Below are positions 28,315 to 37,155 of a DNA stretch of 64,000 nt, one piece after another. The notes under the pieces were generated by a model. It was not told the origin of the DNA and did not search any database. It worked only from the letters and a program-made list of their open reading frames with translations. Location of the stretch: NCBI GenBank assembly GCA_942490985.1, contig CALNYW010000003.1, positions 744,001 to 808,000 on the forward strand, read 5' to 3'. The stretch is from Thiosocius sp942490985 (GTDB lineage Bacteria > Pseudomonadota > Gammaproteobacteria > Chromatiales > Chromatiaceae). A program made the position numbers and the translations under genes. Positions within the stretch are counted from its first letter, which is position 1. Each line of letters begins with the position of its first letter.

Positions 28315-30561
28315 TCAGGCCGCGTCGGCGGGGCGCCGAATGCCGTCCAACAAGTCACCGGCACGCTTGGCGAGACTGTCGGCAGTGATGCCGTTGAAGG
28401 CCATGACCTCCGCCGGGCTCGCGGTCGTTTCTCCTCGCTGCCAGCCGAACAGGTCACGGGCCGATGCGCGGCTGCGCAGCATCACAGGTTCCAAGGCGAC
28501 GGTGCCGCCACCACTGACGCCAATCAGTGCATCACCATCGAACAGTTCGGCAAAATGGTTGTCGCCCATGAAGCGGTCATCCGGCTGGGCCGAATGCTGC
28601 CAAGCGACATCGTGTGGACGATAGAGACGTCGCGGATTGGCGACGCAAACGATCCGTACGCGATAGCCGGCGGCTTCCAACTGGTCCTTGGCCTCGAAAA
28701 CCGGGCCAAAAACCATGTCGCCGGTCACCGCAAAAACAACCGTGCCGCGCTCGCCCTGGGCCGACTCGCTCAAGACGATGGCACCGTGCTCGATGGCCTG
28801 CTCGGCCTGCTCCATCGTGGTGTGCACCGGCAGCGCCGACTTCGACGCGACGATGCTGATGGACTTGTTTGACTGCTCGATAGACCAGCCATAAGCGGCC
28901 TGAATCATGTTGGCGTCGCCCGGGTACAACAGGTACACATTGCCGTTGCGCATTTGGCCACCGATATAGTTCTCGATCTCAGGGCGTTGATGCGTCCAGC
29001 CATTGCGACCCTGTTCGAGCGCGCCAGCGGTGAACATGGTCACCACGGCAGGTGTCTTGCGCCGCAGTTCGGCCATCGCCTGACCGACGGTCTGGACGAT
29101 CGGCCAGCCGTTGATCGCGAAGCTCTCGTACGACAGCCACAGCGATCGCCCGCCGAACAGGGCCAATCCCGACGCCAAGCCCGCGCAGGCGTCTTCGCTG
29201 AGCGGCTCATAGACCTGCCCGTCCGGCGACTGGTTGTACAGCGCATCTTCGGTCGGATGGCGAATCTTGAGCGCCTCGTTGATCACCTTCATGTTCGACG
29301 CCTCGTTGCCATCGGCATTGGCGACCACGAAGGCCGGATCGCGGCGCCCGAGTTCCGCAACCATCTCGGCCATCGCAGAGGCCGGCACGGCTTTGACACC
29401 TGGTGTGAATGCCTTGACCGGCAGCTTGCCGACGGCCGTCAGCGGCCGCTCGGACTCGGTAACCACCGTACGCCCGGCAGGTCCACCGCCGGCGCGCGAG
29501 CAGTTGGTACGGACCAGTTTCCAAGCGGCCGGCGACAAAGCGCCTCGTTTGAGCGCGGCGGCGATGTTTTCCTTCTCAGCATGATCGCCCGGGTAGAGAT
29601 TGTGCGACTTGGCACCGTTTGCATGGACACCGGCGCCTTTCAGCTGCTTGATGATCAGCACCGTCAGGGTGCCGGACATCGCCGCGTCGGCTGCGGCTTT
29701 GCTGCCTTCCAGCACGGCCCTCGAGAAGCGCATCCGCGCGACGTCGCTGAATCGGGTACTGTCGACGTAGGCGCCGTCCTGGCCGGCGTCATCGAATGCC
29801 TTTGCGTCTATCAGCACGACGTTCTTGAACCCGTGGGCGCGCCAGTAGTCGATCATCTCTTCGTTCGACATCAATGACACCATCGCGTGGTGCTCTTGGC
29901 TGTAACCATTCCAGACCAACACCGGCAGGAAATTGGTGACGTCCGGGTAGGCCGTATTGAAGTGCTTCATCGACGACATGATGTAAGGCTCGCCAAGACC
30001 TCCATCGCCAATGGTGCAAGGGAACAGGGTGTCGCGATGGAGGTAGGCGCCGGCCATCGCAAAGTGTTGTCCCTGGCCGAGCGGACCTGCCGGTGATAGC
30101 AGACCGGGGATCGCGCCAGACAGGTGACCCAGCAGCCCATCACGCTCACGGAAGCGCGTTTGGAGATCCGTCATCGTCGTGATCCCCATGGCCTCGAGCG
30201 ACCCATCGAGGAACATCGCGCTGTAGAAACCGGGTGCATGGTGACCGACTTCGGTCACGATATTGGTGTGTCCGAGCATTACCAGCGAGGCGTAGGCATC
30301 GGCGCTACTGGCGAACCCGCCGGGATGACCCGATTCCTTCGATGCGCAGAGCTGCAGCGTCGTGTAGCGCAGCGCATCGGCGACCAGTTGGGTCTGGAAA
30401 ACGGCTGCGTCATCGATCGTCCCGATGGCGCTGTGTTCGGGCGCAATGACCGGCGCCTGCGCTTGCCCGTCGTGGGCCGGCGGATGCTCGCCGAAATGCA
30501 AGATGCCTTCGCAAAAGTCGGGGGTCGGGTTGGCGTTGTGCGGGGTGGTGGCGCTGGCCAT
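28315..30561 (-). CDS. Transketolase/phosphoketolase-family ThDP enzyme
   Basis: The 748-residue enzyme has a transketolase-like N-terminal ThDP domain: SGHPGG (77-82), GHHAPG (106-111), GPLGQG (159-164) and GDG-X3-E (185-191). The middle and C-terminal parts resemble phosphoketolase more (LWLSYESFAIN; NGWTHQRPEIENY; VYLLYPGDANM). It is thus neither a standard transketolase nor a standard XFP. It heads the operon, with AGGAG upstream of the ATG, and faces the IclR gene. It may cleave or transfer a two-carbon unit of a sugar or acid sugar made by the downstream kinase; that is inference from context. Confidence 0.8.
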   Translation of the reverse strand: MASATTPHNANPTPDFCEGILHFGEHPPAHDGQAQAPVIAPEHSAIGTIDDAAVFQTQLVADALRYTTLQLCASKESGHPGGFASSADAYASLVMLGHTNIVTEVGHHAPGFYSAMFLDGSLEAMGITTMTDLQTRFRERDGLLGHLSGAIPGLLSPAGPLGQGQHFAMAGAYLHRDTLFPCTIGDGGLGEPYIMSSMKHFNTAYPDVTNFLPVLVWNGYSQEHHAMVSLMSNEEMIDYWRAHGFKNVVLIDAKAFDDAGQDGAYVDSTRFSDVARMRFSRAVLEGSKAAADAAMSGTLTVLIIKQLKGAGVHANGAKSHNLYPGDHAEKENIAAALKRGALSPAAWKLVRTNCSRAGGGPAGRTVVTESERPLTAVGKLPVKAFTPGVKAVPASAMAEMVAELGRRDPAFVVANADGNEASNMKVINEALKIRHPTEDALYNQSPDGQVYEPLSEDACAGLASGLALFGGRSLWLSYESFAINGWPIVQTVGQAMAELRRKTPAVVTMFTAGALEQGRNGWTHQRPEIENYIGGQMRNGNVYLLYPGDANMIQAAYGWSIEQSNKSISIVASKSALPVHTTMEQAEQAIEHGAIVLSESAQGERGTVVFAVTGDMVFGPVFEAKDQLEAAGYRVRIVCVANPRRLYRPHDVAWQHSAQPDDRFMGDNHFAELFDGDALIGVSGGGTVALEPVMLRSRASARDLFGWQRGETTASPAEVMAFNGITADSLAKRAGDLLDGIRRPADAA

Positions 30562-30638
30562 TGTTGGATGCTCCTAGAGTTCGCGGATTCGGTCGCGGCA
30601 GGACCGCTGTGCGACAAAAACTAGTCAACTCATCGGGA

Positions 30639-30672
30639 TTCCACAATGCATTTTAATTTCCGCATTGTGAAA
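30639..30672. promoter_or_regulatory. Inverted repeat, probable IclR-type operator (proximal to the ThDP gene)
   Basis: TTCCACAATGC at 30639-30649 and GCATTGTGAAA at 30662-30672 form an inverted repeat with one mismatch in ten and a 12-base spacer. It lies about 80 bases upstream of the ThDP enzyme start. The half-site recurs at 30752-30797. Confidence 0.6.
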
Positions 30673-30751
30673 TTCTCCCGCTCGATCTCGCCAAGCAACG
30701 TAAAGCACTGACCGTGTTGGCCTTTTCGTGAGGCAACATGGCGCCGAAAGG

Positions 30752-30797
30752 TTTTCACAATATGAAAAAAGATACTTAATTTGCTAAATTGTGGAAA
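30752..30797. promoter_or_regulatory. Second pair of TTCCACAAT-like half-sites upstream of the IclR gene
   Basis: TTTTCACAAT at 30752-30761 and AAATTGTGGAAA at 30786-30797 are inverted copies of the half-site found in the first repeat, in an AT-rich stretch about 100 bases before the IclR start. This suggests autoregulation as well as control of the divergent operon. Confidence 0.55.
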
Positions 30798-30891
30798 GAT
30801 CTCGATACCTTCTCGGTTGAACCGCGTGGCCAACCGCCCTGCAGATTTACCCCTGGCCGAAGATACCCAAGGCTTTTTTCGACAAGAAACT

Positions 30892-31665
30892 ATGGAAAAT
30901 CAAGAAAACCCCAACAAAGTCCGCTCAGGCATTCAGGTTATCGACCGCGCCGCGACGCTGCTCGAAACGCTCGCCCGCTACAACGACCCCGTGAGCCTGA
31001 AGATCTTGTGTGCCGAGAGCGGACTACATGCCTCTACCGCGCACCGGATTCTCGCCTCGCTGATCGGCAATCGTTTCGTCGAACGCGATTCCGCAGGGCA
31101 CTACCGGCTGGGAATGCGCCTGCTTCAACTCGGTGTTCGCCTGCACAACCGAATCGATCTGCGAGCCGTCGCACTGCCCGTAATGGAGCAACTTCGGGAT
31201 AAGCTCGGCGAATCGGTCAACCTGACGCTCCGCGAGGGCGACGTGCTGGTCTACATCGAGAAGGCCACACCGAATCGCATGATGCACGTCCAACAGCTGA
31301 TCGGCAGCCGTGCGCCGCTGCATGTCACGGCGGTCGGCAAAATGATGTTGGGTACCGCCGGCAAAGAAGCGATTAGCGGATACGCCGAACGCACCAACTT
31401 ACCCGCCTACACGCGCAAAACGATCTCGTCGCTACCCCAACTGCTTAAAGAATGTGAGGCGGCCGCCGAGCGTGGGTATGCGCTGGATAACGAAGAGGCC
31501 GAGATCGATGTCGGCTGTATTGGCGTGCTGCTCTATGACAGCAATGGCAACGTCGCGGCAGGCCTGTCGGTGTCGGCACCGATCGAGCGCCGACGGTTGT
31601 CTTGGATCGAAGACGTCATCGAAGCAGGTCAACGCATCTCGGCACAGTTGGGATTTCAGGGCTGA
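30892..31665 (+). CDS. IclR-family transcriptional regulator
   Basis: The 257-residue protein has an N-terminal winged helix-turn-helix (about residues 15-75, with LHASTAHRILASL) and the C-terminal IclR effector domain (LHVTAVGKMML; YALDNEEAEIDVGCIG). IclR proteins usually control a neighbouring catabolic operon in response to its substrate, so it probably regulates the divergent ThDP enzyme-kinase-TRAP operon. The ATG at 30892 gives a normal IclR length; the 37-codon upstream extension overlaps the putative operator. Confidence 0.92.
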   Translation: MENQENPNKVRSGIQVIDRAATLLETLARYNDPVSLKILCAESGLHASTAHRILASLIGNRFVERDSAGHYRLGMRLLQLGVRLHNRIDLRAVALPVMEQLRDKLGESVNLTLREGDVLVYIEKATPNRMMHVQQLIGSRAPLHVTAVGKMMLGTAGKEAISGYAERTNLPAYTRKTISSLPQLLKECEAAAERGYALDNEEAEIDVGCIGVLLYDSNGNVAAGLSVSAPIERRRLSWIEDVIEAGQRISAQLGFQG

Positions 31666-31738
31666 TGCGCACCCAAGCGGGCCAACGGTTTCTATACTTG
31701 CGATAGAGCACCTGATCTCAAGCATGGAGGGCGAAGCG

Positions 31739-32074
31739 TTGATACCGATTACCTACGAAGTCGTTGGCGAAGAAGACTATGCGTTGAAGATTGCCGTTGA
31801 CACCAACGGTAACTATCACGTCGACAGTGGCAGCTATACGACCCAGGCGCCGCGCAAAGGCGCGCTGGACACACTGCAGCAACAGCGTCTGGTCGACGCC
31901 ATCGAGACCCTCGGCATACCGCGTGCGCATCCAGTGCCGCCGGGCGGCACGGCCTTCGAGGCGCACCTCACGGTCGGCGAGCCGGGCCATGAGGCGCATT
32001 ACGCATTCTGGGAGGGCGCGCTCGAGACCGACCGGCCGCTTAACGACCTGGTACGTCTGCTCGAGCGGATCTGA
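31739..32074 (+). CDS. Small conserved-looking protein of unknown function
   Basis: The 111-residue acidic cytoplasmic protein starts at a TTG eight bases after GGAGG; an ATG at 31724 would add five residues but lacks a ribosome-binding site. The layout (DTLQQQRLVDAIETL, a middle strand region, and a C-terminal LVRLLERI helix) is vaguely like emfourin-type protease inhibitors, but the match is too weak to assign. It sits between the IclR gene and the convergent SulP gene. Confidence 0.55.
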   Translation: MIPITYEVVGEEDYALKIAVDTNGNYHVDSGSYTTQAPRKGALDTLQQQRLVDAIETLGIPRAHPVPPGGTAFEAHLTVGEPGHEAHYAFWEGALETDRPLNDLVRLLERI

Positions 32075-32087
32075 ATTAACTGCGCCG

Positions 32088-34202
32088 TCAGGCGCCGGAT
32101 GCCAGCGGCTGGCCACCGGGTGACTGCGGATCATATTTGGCGAGCAGTTCGCTCAACGCCTTTTCCTTATTCGGGAAGAACCGGTCGCGACCGAGTTCTT
32201 CGACGAACTTGGTGCGTTCGAAGATCGCCACCACCTGATGCTTCAAGCCGCTGAAGTACAGCTCGACATTTCGGCCGCGTAGCTGCTTGGCCACCTCGCG
32301 AACGCGCTCCTCACCGGACGCGTCGATCTCGTTGATCCCGCTGCCGATTACCAGGATGGCCCGCGCATCGGGGAACTCGCCGACCGCCTCGATGACGATA
32401 TCCTCGAAGTAGGCGACCGTGGAAAAGGTCAGCGGCCCATCAAACCGCACCGGCACGACGCGCTGACTGATCGGCATAAGGCTGTGTGCCCGGATACCGC
32501 TCAGGGTACCGTCGGAGCGACGGCCGACGATCTCCGCACGCGGCCGCATGCTCTTGAACAGGGCTACCAGCACCGTCAGCGCGATGCCGAGCAGAATGCC
32601 GTTGGCGATCGACGGCGCCATCGCAAGCGTCGCAATGAACGTCAGGATCCCGATCACCGCACCCGGGCGATCGGCCTTCCAGGCATGCACCAGCGGCGCG
32701 ACACGAATCAGCCCGAACACCGCCATCATCACGATGACCGCCAGCACGGACTGCGGCAGGCTGTAGAGATACGGGGTGAAAAACAGCAAAACGAGCACCA
32801 CAACCAGCGCACTGATAATCGCAAACAGACCGCTCTTGGCGCCGGTCTTGGCGGCCACTGCCGATCGCGAGAACGATCCACTGACCGTATAGGAACTGAA
32901 GAAACTACCGGCAATGTTGGCCAGACCCTGGCCGACGAGTTCTTTGCTCGCATCGACACGCTCACCGGTCGACGTGGCAATGGCTTTGGAAATCGAAGTC
33001 GCCTCCATAAAACCGATCAATGCCATGACGAGCGCTGCCGGCAGCAGCGCCAGCACCAGGTCCCATTGCACGTGGGGGATAGCAAATGACGGCAAGCCCT
33101 GCGGGATATCACCCACCACAGCACCGCCTGAGGCAAGGGTAATCTGATCGCCAGCCAGTTCCGCGAAGCGCCAGGTTCGACCATCACCGTCAAGCCCTGC
33201 GGGTAGCGCGCCAGCGGCAAAGAATCGTTGCGAATCATCGGCAACGCCAGTCCCTTCAAGCCGCATCTTGTGCAACGCGATGCGACGCGCCCGGTTTTCA
33301 CCTTTGAGGGTCAGGAGTTCGTAGTCGAGTAGGCGCAGCTCAGCCTCGATCGCGGCAGCCTCGGCAATCGCTGCCACCCCCCGAGCTTTTTCTGCGGCCG
33401 TAAGTTGACGGGATCTCTCCGCTACCTGATCGGTCAGCGACGCGATGCGTTGAGTCGCCGCTTCGAACGCGATCGCCCGCTCAACCATGGCCGGATGCTC
33501 GAGCGCCGACAGCGGCACCGTTGTTTTCTGCTCAAAATCGATCACGCCGGCAACAGCCGTCGCCGCCAATACGGCGATAAGAACGCCAGGCAACTTGGGG
33601 GCAACGCGGCGTAAACCCACGATCAGGCCATAGGCGCCGACCGCGAACAGCAGCGTCGGCCAATGGGTCGCGCCAGCCTGTTCGACCACGTGCCACAGAT
33701 CGGCCAGATACCGGTCGGAGCGCGGAAACGGCACACCAATGATCTTGCTGAGTTGTGAAAGACCGATGATCAGGGCCGCCGCGTTGGTAAACCCGACAAT
33801 GACCGGACTGGACAACAGGTTGACGATCGAGCCGAGTTTAAACAGCCCCAGCGCGAGCCGCAGCACCCCGACCATCAACGCCAGCATCACAGAGAGTTCG
33901 ATGAAGCCAGCGCTCCCGGGCGAGGCAAACGGAATCAAGGCCGCCGCGGACATCAGTGACAGCATCGCTACCGGCCCGGTGTGCAGTTGGCTCGAAGACC
34001 CCCACAACGAGGCAACGATAACGGGAACGAAAGACGCGTAGAGGCCGTAAACCACCGGCAGCCCGGCAAGTTGTGCGTAGGCCATGCTTTGCGGCACCAG
34101 GATCAGCGCCACCGTGATACCCGCCATCAGATCGTCGCGCACCGAGTCGCGACTCATCGGAAACCACCGCAGAAAAGGCAAAAACGTCTGGAGATTTTTC
34201 AT
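32088..34202 (-). CDS. SulP-family anion transporter with STAS domain and a central insertion
   Basis: The 704-residue protein has the SulP membrane core (LVPQSMAYAQLAGLP and GLYASFVPVI early; GSFSRSAVAAKTGAKS late) and a C-terminal STAS domain (about 575-690). SulP proteins move sulfate, bicarbonate or similar anions, often with Na+ or H+. An extra 130 or so residues (about 224-360) interrupt the membrane domain: an Ala/Glu/Arg-rich probable coiled coil (240-310) plus a small soluble part. Typical family members are 500-600 residues. The substrate cannot be read from sequence. Confidence 0.9.
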   Translation of the reverse strand: MKNLQTFLPFLRWFPMSRDSVRDDLMAGITVALILVPQSMAYAQLAGLPVVYGLYASFVPVIVASLWGSSSQLHTGPVAMLSLMSAAALIPFASPGSAGFIELSVMLALMVGVLRLALGLFKLGSIVNLLSSPVIVGFTNAAALIIGLSQLSKIIGVPFPRSDRYLADLWHVVEQAGATHWPTLLFAVGAYGLIVGLRRVAPKLPGVLIAVLAATAVAGVIDFEQKTTVPLSALEHPAMVERAIAFEAATQRIASLTDQVAERSRQLTAAEKARGVAAIAEAAAIEAELRLLDYELLTLKGENRARRIALHKMRLEGTGVADDSQRFFAAGALPAGLDGDGRTWRFAELAGDQITLASGGAVVGDIPQGLPSFAIPHVQWDLVLALLPAALVMALIGFMEATSISKAIATSTGERVDASKELVGQGLANIAGSFFSSYTVSGSFSRSAVAAKTGAKSGLFAIISALVVVLVLLFFTPYLYSLPQSVLAVIVMMAVFGLIRVAPLVHAWKADRPGAVIGILTFIATLAMAPSIANGILLGIALTVLVALFKSMRPRAEIVGRRSDGTLSGIRAHSLMPISQRVVPVRFDGPLTFSTVAYFEDIVIEAVGEFPDARAILVIGSGINEIDASGEERVREVAKQLRGRNVELYFSGLKHQVVAIFERTKFVEELGRDRFFPNKEKALSELLAKYDPQSPGGQPLASGA

Positions 34203-34554
34203 GAGTGGGAATCTATGCCGGCTTCCGGCCGGGCTTCTAATTAATGCGGCGAATGGGACTAATAGTATTTCATCTATATCTAAAATACCCTAACCGCGGT
34301 TACAGCAGGTGGCGAGGGAGCCGTTAGCGCGGCGCACCGACCCATCGGTGGCCAACCCTGTTACACCGCGACCAGCACGGGCCTCGCCAACAAGTGTTCG
34401 AGAAATTCGATCTTCAACCGTCTGCAATTCGAGTACCCCGAATTCCCATCTAAGGCACAGTGGGTTCAAACCCGGCTGTCAGCCGGCTGATTTCTGCCTT
34501 TGGACCGTGCAAATTTCAATTCGGCCTGGGCACACCAACTTTTTGGAGAGAATC
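34203..34554. other. Intergenic region between divergent SulP and DUF533 genes
   Basis: No gene is credible in these 352 bases. The first 90 bases are AT-rich and likely hold the SulP promoter. A ribosome-binding site (GGAGAG) precedes the DUF533 start. No tRNA or hairpin terminator was recognised. Confidence 0.5.
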
Positions 34555-35250
34555 ATGTTCGATGCCAAGCAACTGTTCGATCAATTTCTGGGCGGATCGA
34601 CCGGCCCCGGGAACGCTAACGCCTCAAGCGGCCGTGGTTTGGCGGGGGGCGCGCTGGCGGGTGGTCTCGCCGGGCTGTTAGTGGGCACCAAAACCGGTCG
34701 CAAGATCGGCAAGAATGCACTTACCTATGGCGGCACCGCACTTCTCGGCGGCCTCGCCTACAAGGCTTGGCGGGATTGGCAGCAAGGCAAGCAAGCGGTG
34801 GGGCCCGCGGACAGCCTGACCGAGATCCCGGAGGCACCGGCTGATTCGGCATTTGTCCCGCAGGCGAAAGACGAGGCGATGTTCAACCGCGCCCTGCTGC
34901 TGGCGATGATCAACGCAGCCAAAGCCGACGGTCACATCGACGACCTTGAGCAACAGCGAATCATGCAACATCTTGATCAGGCCGGCATAAGCCCAGCTGA
35001 TAGGGATTTTGTTTCGCAGCAGCTGGCGGGCGCACTGGATATGGAGCCGGTGATCGCCGCTGCCACCTGCACCGAGACTGCTGCCGAACTGTACGCCGCT
35101 TCGTTGATTGCGATCGACCCGAGCGGTGCCGCCGAGCAGGGTTATCTGGGGATGCTGGCCGCCCGGCTGAATCTTCCTGCAGAGCTGGTGGGACACATTC
35201 AGGCCAACATGGCGGCCGCCAAAAGCGGGCGGGACCAGCAAGTCGCATGA
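34555..35250 (+). CDS. DUF533 (YebE-like, TerB-fold) membrane-associated protein
   Basis: The 231-residue protein has a Gly-rich N-terminal region with two short hydrophobic stretches (35-50 and 60-75, with the motif GTKTGRKIGKNALTYGG). A C-terminal TerB-like helical domain follows (LLLAMINAAKADGHIDDLEQQRI). This is the DUF533/YebE family, of unknown function. Start ATG 34555 follows GGAGAG. It appears to be a single-gene unit. Confidence 0.87.
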   Translation: MFDAKQLFDQFLGGSTGPGNANASSGRGLAGGALAGGLAGLLVGTKTGRKIGKNALTYGGTALLGGLAYKAWRDWQQGKQAVGPADSLTEIPEAPADSAFVPQAKDEAMFNRALLLAMINAAKADGHIDDLEQQRIMQHLDQAGISPADRDFVSQQLAGALDMEPVIAAATCTETAAELYAASLIAIDPSGAAEQGYLGMLAARLNLPAELVGHIQANMAAAKSGRDQQVA

Positions 35251-35503
35251 GGGAACCGGGATATCCGGGGGACCCGGTTAAATCGGCCCATGGCAGATCG
35301 CCGTCGCTATGGCGCACGGGGCGGCGGACCAGAAGCGATCCGAAGGCCTTCACAAAACCGATCGGGTCAGAACGTATGGCCGAAGGCCGACGTTCCGGCT
35401 CAATCCCGGACGTCGGGGAAGATGCTATCGACCAGCCGTATGGCGTCCGCCCGCGTAAGCTATCCTGGCTGGACGCAACCACCTGATCAGCGCACCGATC
35501 GGG

Positions 35504-35887
35504 TTACTTGATACGGATACCCGCTTTGGCTAACCGCTCGTCAATCTCGGCCTCAGCGGCTATCCAGTCTTGCGCCGCATCACCCATGAAGCCCTGCGAC
35601 TCGCTTTTCAGATAGGCCGCTTGCGCGATCAACTCATGGCGAGCCTGCGCCGTCAGGGTCTGCCTGGCGCCCGGCCTCTCCTTCTTCCGCGCCGACGCTT
35701 TTTTTCCAGCAGACTTTTTCGGGGTGGTCTTTTTAGCAACAACGCCCTTCTTCGCCACGGATGTTTTTGCCGCCTTAGGTTTCGTTGCTACCTTCTTCGC
35801 TTTGTTGGCCGCCGTTTTCTTGGCTGCCGTCTTCTTAGCCGCTTTCTTCGCCGCTTTCGCCACTGCCTTTTTGGTTGTCTTCGCCAT
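35504..35887 (-). CDS. Lysine/alanine-rich histone-like tail fused to a DUF2934 domain
   Basis: The 127-residue protein starts with about 70 residues of repeating KKAA/KKTA-type sequence like histone H1 or AlgP tails, which bind DNA or RNA. A short C-terminal DUF2934 domain follows (about 83-122, with RHELIAQAAYLK and WIAAEAEIDERL). The combination suggests a nucleoid-associated or stress-related small protein; the exact role is unknown. The repetitive lysine codons make the region low in complexity. Confidence 0.75.
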   Translation of the reverse strand: MAKTTKKAVAKAAKKAAKKTAAKKTAANKAKKVATKPKAAKTSVAKKGVVAKKTTPKKSAGKKASARKKERPGARQTLTAQARHELIAQAAYLKSESQGFMGDAAQDWIAAEAEIDERLAKAGIRIK

Positions 35888-36171
35888 TACTACCTCCTAC
35901 CACGACACAACGTTTCGAGCATCCGTTGAAAATAACATGCGCAAACTGATCCACGCAGCAGGACTCCAGCACAGGCTGTTTGCCTGGTGGCCCGCGCAGC
36001 CGCAGCGGGCCCATTGTTGCACGCGAAGTGTGCAGGGTTCCGATGTCGGGCCCCAGGTGCGATCATCGTGGCATCGACACAAAGGTGCATGGGCTTTTGT
36101 GCGCTGCCTCACAGAGGACCGCACGATATCGCCTAAGCTTGGAACAGAAAGGCCTTTTCGGAGAAGCAACT

Positions 36172-37107
36172 GTGCGACTTGGAATTCTCGTTTTGACGTT
36201 GTTGATTGTGGCCGGCTGTGCGGGCACGTTCGAGAAACCATCGGCAACCGGTCAGATCGAACCGACCAAGCAGCGCCCGCCCGGGTTCGATGGCATTGCT
36301 CAACTCGCCGAGACCAGCACGCCCGAAAGGTCGGCGATTCGTCCAGCCTTCCGGTATGACCGAAGCATCAAGCCAACAGCGCTCAAAGGCCTGAAATATT
36401 ACTTCTACGAACCGGAAAGCGAGCGCGCGATAGTCGGCTTTTCGCTGCAAAACAGTGGTTCACCCAAGATCAATCCAGTCGGATTGAAACGTCCTGGCGC
36501 GTATCGGGAATTCGCTTTTCTGTTCGCCGACCGGGCTCGCGAAAACATCCACCTTGCGGTCAGTGACGATGTGAAACTATCCGGCCGATTCAGCCATGAC
36601 AACATGTTCCGCGAGCTGCACTTTTTCCCGCGTCTGCAGCTTCCGGCGCTGCGCGTCGACCATGGCAAGGGCCAACTGGTGGTGACATTACCGACCGGCG
36701 AAGAGGTTTTTTTCGATCAGCAGACCAAGGAACTCGCGGGCGGGCCGCTGAAGGAATCTCCGGTCGACTTCAACCGCAGCCGTCATCTACGCCGAAACCC
36801 ACGTATTCGTTACCTGGGTGACTATCTTGCGATCACCGTCGCCCAGCGCGGCGAAGCCCCCCGCAGGGCCGCCGTGTGGGGACAAACGAAATATGCCGAA
36901 GTGCACTATCCCTCGCGCTACAAAAAGCCATGCAGGCTGTCGCCGAAACATATCTGGGACCAACGGCCGGTACCAGGGGACAACGACCCCAGATTGCACA
37001 TGCTGCACGAAGATGACCGAACGCTGTTCGCGACGATTGAACGACGCTGTGGCTGGAATCTCGCGGAACTCAAAGACGCGGCACAACGCGTAGCCACCGC
37101 AGACTAG
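36172..37107 (+). CDS. Lipoprotein of unknown function
   Basis: The 311-residue precursor begins with GTG at 36172 after CGGAGAA and has a lipobox (LLIVAGC, lipidated Cys16). The mature protein is mixed in charge with a beta-rich central part and a conserved-looking C-terminal ERRCGWNL segment. No family was recognised. The residue after Cys16 is Ala, so outer-membrane sorting by Lol is plausible. The longer upstream frame lacks a signal peptide and was rejected. Confidence 0.7.
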   Translation: MRLGILVLTLLIVAGCAGTFEKPSATGQIEPTKQRPPGFDGIAQLAETSTPERSAIRPAFRYDRSIKPTALKGLKYYFYEPESERAIVGFSLQNSGSPKINPVGLKRPGAYREFAFLFADRARENIHLAVSDDVKLSGRFSHDNMFRELHFFPRLQLPALRVDHGKGQLVVTLPTGEEVFFDQQTKELAGGPLKESPVDFNRSRHLRRNPRIRYLGDYLAITVAQRGEAPRRAAVWGQTKYAEVHYPSRYKKPCRLSPKHIWDQRPVPGDNDPRLHMLHEDDRTLFATIERRCGWNLAELKDAAQRVATAD

Positions 37108-37123
37108 CCTAATGGGATCATTG

Positions 37124-37152
37124 ACCCGCCGCGTACCGGCGGGTTCTTGTTT
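37124..37152 (+). terminator. Terminator between the lipoprotein gene and convergent pqiC
   Basis: The stem ACCCGCCG / CGGCGGGT with a short CGTAC loop is followed by TTCTTGTTT. It sits 17 bases after the lipoprotein stop and could serve both converging genes. Confidence 0.7.
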
Positions 37153-37155
37153 CCG

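Noticed and set aside
34460..34490. GGGTTCAAACCC, which looks like a tRNA T-arm
   Set aside because: No acceptor, D or anticodon arms could be placed at the right distances upstream.
35247..35486. 79-codon frame overlapping the DUF533 stop by ATGA
   Set aside because: Overlap looked like coupling, but there is no ribosome-binding site signal beyond the gene end, composition is not protein-like, and no motif is present.
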